Shown here: positions 7,184-8,600 of the stretch, one piece after another
Layout: each line of letters starts with the position of its first letter
How positions within the stretch are numbered: the stretch's first letter is position 1
Assembly (NCBI GenBank): GCA_013334735.1
Contig: JAAXXA010000091.1
Location: forward strand, 1 to 8,600
Length of the DNA: 8,600 nt
Direction: 5' to 3'
From: Bacteroidota bacterium
GTDB lineage: Bacteria; Bacteroidota; Bacteroidia; Bacteroidales; CG2-30-32-10
Program-made: the position numbers and the translations under genes
The notes under the pieces: model-generated
Told to the model about the DNA's origin: nothing
The model's database searches: none
The model's input: the letters and a program-made list of their open reading frames with translations, nothing else

Positions 7184-7945
7184 TTAAATCACATTCTGTG
7201 TAAGCAATATAAAATCCTGTACATTCAATTGTTCCGCTCTTTTTGTCATTAACAATAAAACATTTTCATTATTGTTAAAAGTGAATGACGACAATGCATT
7301 CCTTAACATTTTTCTTCGTTGGTTAAATGCCGTTTTAACAACAGCAAAAAAAAGTTTTTCATCACAACCTAACGTCTCAACATCATTACGCACTATGCGT
7401 ATAACTGCCGATTTTACTTTTGGAGGTGGAACAAACACGTTTTCATTTACCGTAAAAAGATATTCGATATTATAAAATGCCTGAAGCAGAACGCTTAATA
7501 TTCCATAATCTTTTGTGCCGGGATGAGATGCTATACGTACCGCCACTTCTTTCTGAAACATGCCCACGGCCTCGTTTACCTTGTCCCTGTGTTCAAGTAT
7601 TTTAAAAAGAATTTGTGTAGAAATATTATAAGGGAAATTTCCAATAACACTAAAATTGCCGTCAAATAGTGTTTCTATTTTCATTTTTAAGAAATCGTTT
7701 TCAATAATTTTTCCTTTCAACTCGGGATATGATGTGTTTAAATATGCAACAGAATCCCTATCAATTTCTACAAGCAGTAAATTTATATCAGGTATTTGTA
7801 TAAGGAATTTTGTGAGTACACCGGTACCCGGACCTATTTCAAGAACATTTGCATTTTGCTGTAATGACGAAACTACTTTTCGCGCAATATTTTCATCTTT
7901 CAGAAAATGCTGTCCGAGGTGTTTTTTTGGTGTTACTATGTACAT
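7184..7945 (-). CDS. rsmA: 16S rRNA (adenine(1518)-N(6)/adenine(1519)-N(6))-dimethyltransferase RsmA (KsgA)
   Basis: RsmA uses S-adenosylmethionine to dimethylate two adjacent adenines in the terminal helix of 16S rRNA, a late check in small-subunit assembly; its loss gives kasugamycin resistance. The 253-residue product has every landmark: KKHLGQHFL at 7-15, the SAM-binding loop EIGPGTG at 36-42, acidic E60 for the ribose, ENDFL at 82-86, catalytic NFPYN at 103-107, FQKEVAVRI at 130-138, FVPPPKVKSAV at 171-181 and FNQRRKMLRN at 207-216, ending in the usual AEQLNVQDFILLT. Length is normal and the N-terminus MYIVTPKKHLGQ fits the family, so the start at 7945 is secure. The Phe in NFPYN, instead of the Leu of E. 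coli, is common in Bacteroidota. It is flanked upstream by a topoisomerase gene and downstream by a toxin-antitoxin pair, with no functional link evident. Confidence 0.98.
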   Translation of the reverse strand: MYIVTPKKHLGQHFLKDENIARKVVSSLQQNANVLEIGPGTGVLTKFLIQIPDINLLLVEIDRDSVAYLNTSYPELKGKIIENDFLKMKIETLFDGNFSVIGNFPYNISTQILFKILEHRDKVNEAVGMFQKEVAVRIASHPGTKDYGILSVLLQAFYNIEYLFTVNENVFVPPPKVKSAVIRIVRNDVETLGCDEKLFFAVVKTAFNQRRKMLRNALSSFTFNNNENVLLLMTKRAEQLNVQDFILLTQNVI

Positions 7946-8011
7946 TTTAAGATTGATTATGTTTGTATTTTGTTGTCCACATACAGAACAAATACTTGCA
8001 GATACTATATT

Positions 8012-8116
8012 TTAGGCATAGCACTTCTGACAAAGTTTAAATTCGGAATTATTTGAAACAATTTTTTTAGCAGTTTTGTGCTTAACAATGTTTTGTGTGG
8101 TTTTAGGCTTTTTCAT
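8012..8116 (-). CDS. Possible 34-residue lysine-rich CxxC peptide
   Basis: A short frame starts with ATG at 8116, 15 bp after the topoisomerase stop codon, and ends in TAA at 8012. The product begins MKKPKTTQNIVKHKTAKK and ends FKLCQKCYA: a very basic N-terminal half and a C-terminal CxxC pair that could bind a metal. It is in the same frame as the topoisomerase, so the stretch from the TGA to the TAA is 40 codons without another stop. It could be a real small gene, a remnant of a longer topoisomerase tail cut by a new TGA, or chance in AT-rich DNA. I do not recognise it as a known family and see no Shine-Dalgarno site. It would fill most of the 186-bp gap before rsmA. Confidence 0.3.
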   Translation of the reverse strand: MKKPKTTQNIVKHKTAKKIVSNNSEFKLCQKCYA

Positions 8117-8160
8117 TAATTGATTATTTTTTCAGATTTCATCACCTTGTTTCAAATAAT
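8048..8160. repeat. 14-bp perfect inverted repeat spanning the topoisomerase stop codon
   Basis: Bases 8048-8061 (attatttgaaacaa) are the exact reverse complement of 8147-8160, separated by 85 bases that include the topoisomerase TGA and most of the small downstream frame. In the transcript this could pair over a long range. By a rough estimate a match like this could arise by chance a few times in a hundred windows of this size and composition, so it is only weakly supported as functional. Confidence 0.4.
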
Positions 8161-8600
8161 ATCCAACAACATTAAGACATTCGCTCTTACGATAATATTC
8201 ATGGTCGTTAAGTTTTGCTTGCTCTGCTCGTTTTACTGTCAGCATTATACTGCCGTCTTTTTGTTTCATGACTTGCACGCCCTTTGTATTCCTACTTTCA
8301 ACTGGATTAATTTGGCTTGTGTTAAATAAAACAACTTTATTAATGCTACTTAAAGAAACTAAATCAATATCATTATCAATTCGTTCAATAAAAATCAATT
8401 TTGATTCATTATTAAAAGCATTCTTGAGTTTTTTTCTGTTTTGCTCTGTATGATAGCTATTCATTGCGATTTTACCAATTTTGCCATTTTCGAATGCGAC
8501 AATAAGAAAACCCGAATAGCTTTTTTCGCCAGTCATATAGATTGCCTTTTCTCCAACTTCAAGCACTAGAAAAGATTGATTTTGAAGCTGGAGAAAAGGC
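8132..8600 (-). CDS. Type II DNA topoisomerase subunit A (GyrA/ParC family), C-terminal part
   Basis: The frame is open to the right edge, giving the last 155 residues of a longer protein; a GTG at 8566 is internal and not the start. It is part of the C-terminal beta-pinwheel, which wraps or contacts DNA in gyrase and topoisomerase IV. Blade-like repeats are visible: YSGFLIVAFENGKIGKIAMN, then SYHTEQNRKKLKNAF, then a second blade with INKVVLFNTSQI and SRNTKGVQVMKQKDG. The NRKKL and RNTKGVQVM segments are typical of subunit A proteins that I associate with Clostridia and some Bacteroidota. The chain ends YLKQGDEI before TGA, resembling the usual '..GxxLxxxD' end, so the C-terminus is probably complete. 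Whether it is gyrase or topoisomerase IV cannot be decided, since the catalytic tyrosine and any GyrA box lie outside the window. Confidence 0.8.
   Translation of the reverse strand, partial: PFLQLQNQSFLVLEVGEKAIYMTGEKSYSGFLIVAFENGKIGKIAMNSYHTEQNRKKLKNAFNNESKLIFIERIDNDIDLVSLSSINKVVLFNTSQINPVESRNTKGVQVMKQKDGSIMLTVKRAEQAKLNDHEYYRKSECLNVVGYYLKQGDEI
8544..8600 (-). repeat. 19-bp inverted repeat with 19-bp loop at the window edge
   Basis: Bases 8544-8562 are the reverse complement of 8582-8600 except at one position (8556/8588), which becomes a G-U pair in the minus-strand transcript. The loop is 19 bases. The repeat lies inside the topoisomerase coding frame, and its outer arm ends on the last base of the window, so it may continue. 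A stem this long is far beyond chance. It could be a real mRNA hairpin, or a fold-back join if the window edge is a contig end. Confidence 0.85.

Noticed and set aside
7249..7278. 9-bp inverted repeat (ttaacaata / tattgttaa)
   Set aside because: It lies inside the rsmA coding region, in an Asn-rich AT-rich stretch, is short, and has no U-tract or other sign of a terminator.
7656..8015. 119-codon plus-strand frame opposite rsmA
   Set aside because: It is antisense to the conserved SAM-binding part of rsmA and has no family features of its own.
8012..8134. Reassignment of UGA as a sense codon in this organism
   Set aside because: Tryptophan is encoded by TGG across the window, the 1741-codon frame contains no TGA, and the AbiEii gene ends naturally at TGA; the ordinary bacterial code fits.
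8132..8566. A complete 144-residue gene starting at GTG 8566
   Set aside because: The frame stays open to the right edge and the product is plainly the C-terminal part of a longer topoisomerase, so GTG is an internal valine.

Overview
The window looks like a low-GC chromosomal segment of a Bacteroidota member, probably of the order Bacteroidales or a close relative. The grounds are a NFPYN-type RsmA, a barrel protein with the YFGDLNN motif, a DUF6922/AbiEii pair, TAnnTTTG promoter elements upstream of two genes, and a very large Sec-exported multi-domain protein. All convincing genes are on the minus strand, so the window reads from right to left. No tRNA, rRNA, CRISPR array or insertion sequence was recognised.

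Right end (8132-8600): the C-terminal part of a type II topoisomerase subunit A (GyrA/ParC family), cut by the window edge. Its last visible 57 bases form a strong inverted repeat that ends exactly at base 8600. After its TGA stop the same frame stays open and holds a possible 34-residue lysine-rich CxxC peptide (8012-8116). Next comes rsmA (ksgA), the 16S rRNA dimethyladenosine transferase (7184-7945).

Middle (6239-7116): a two-gene module. A DUF6922-type protein overlaps, by 46 bp in another frame, an AbiEii/AbiGii-type nucleotidyltransferase. It resembles a type IV (AbiE-like) toxin-antitoxin unit, but the usual winged-helix AbiEi antitoxin is replaced by the small DUF6922 protein. A -7 promoter element lies just upstream.

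Left (1-6190): a 304-residue outer-membrane beta-barrel protein, then after 50 bp an open frame of at least 1741 codons that leaves the window still open. This giant protein has a signal peptide, an amidotransferase-like alpha/beta region, a DUF11-like beta-sandwich, several Asp/Asn-rich calcium-binding-type loops and, near the left edge, a CARDB-like beta-sandwich. Barrel and giant protein look like a cell-envelope pair, but their role is unknown. The giant gene has its own -7 element and an unusually good Shine-Dalgarno sequence.

The least explained parts are the giant protein with its barrel partner, the DUF6922/AbiEii module, and the structured region around the end of the topoisomerase gene.
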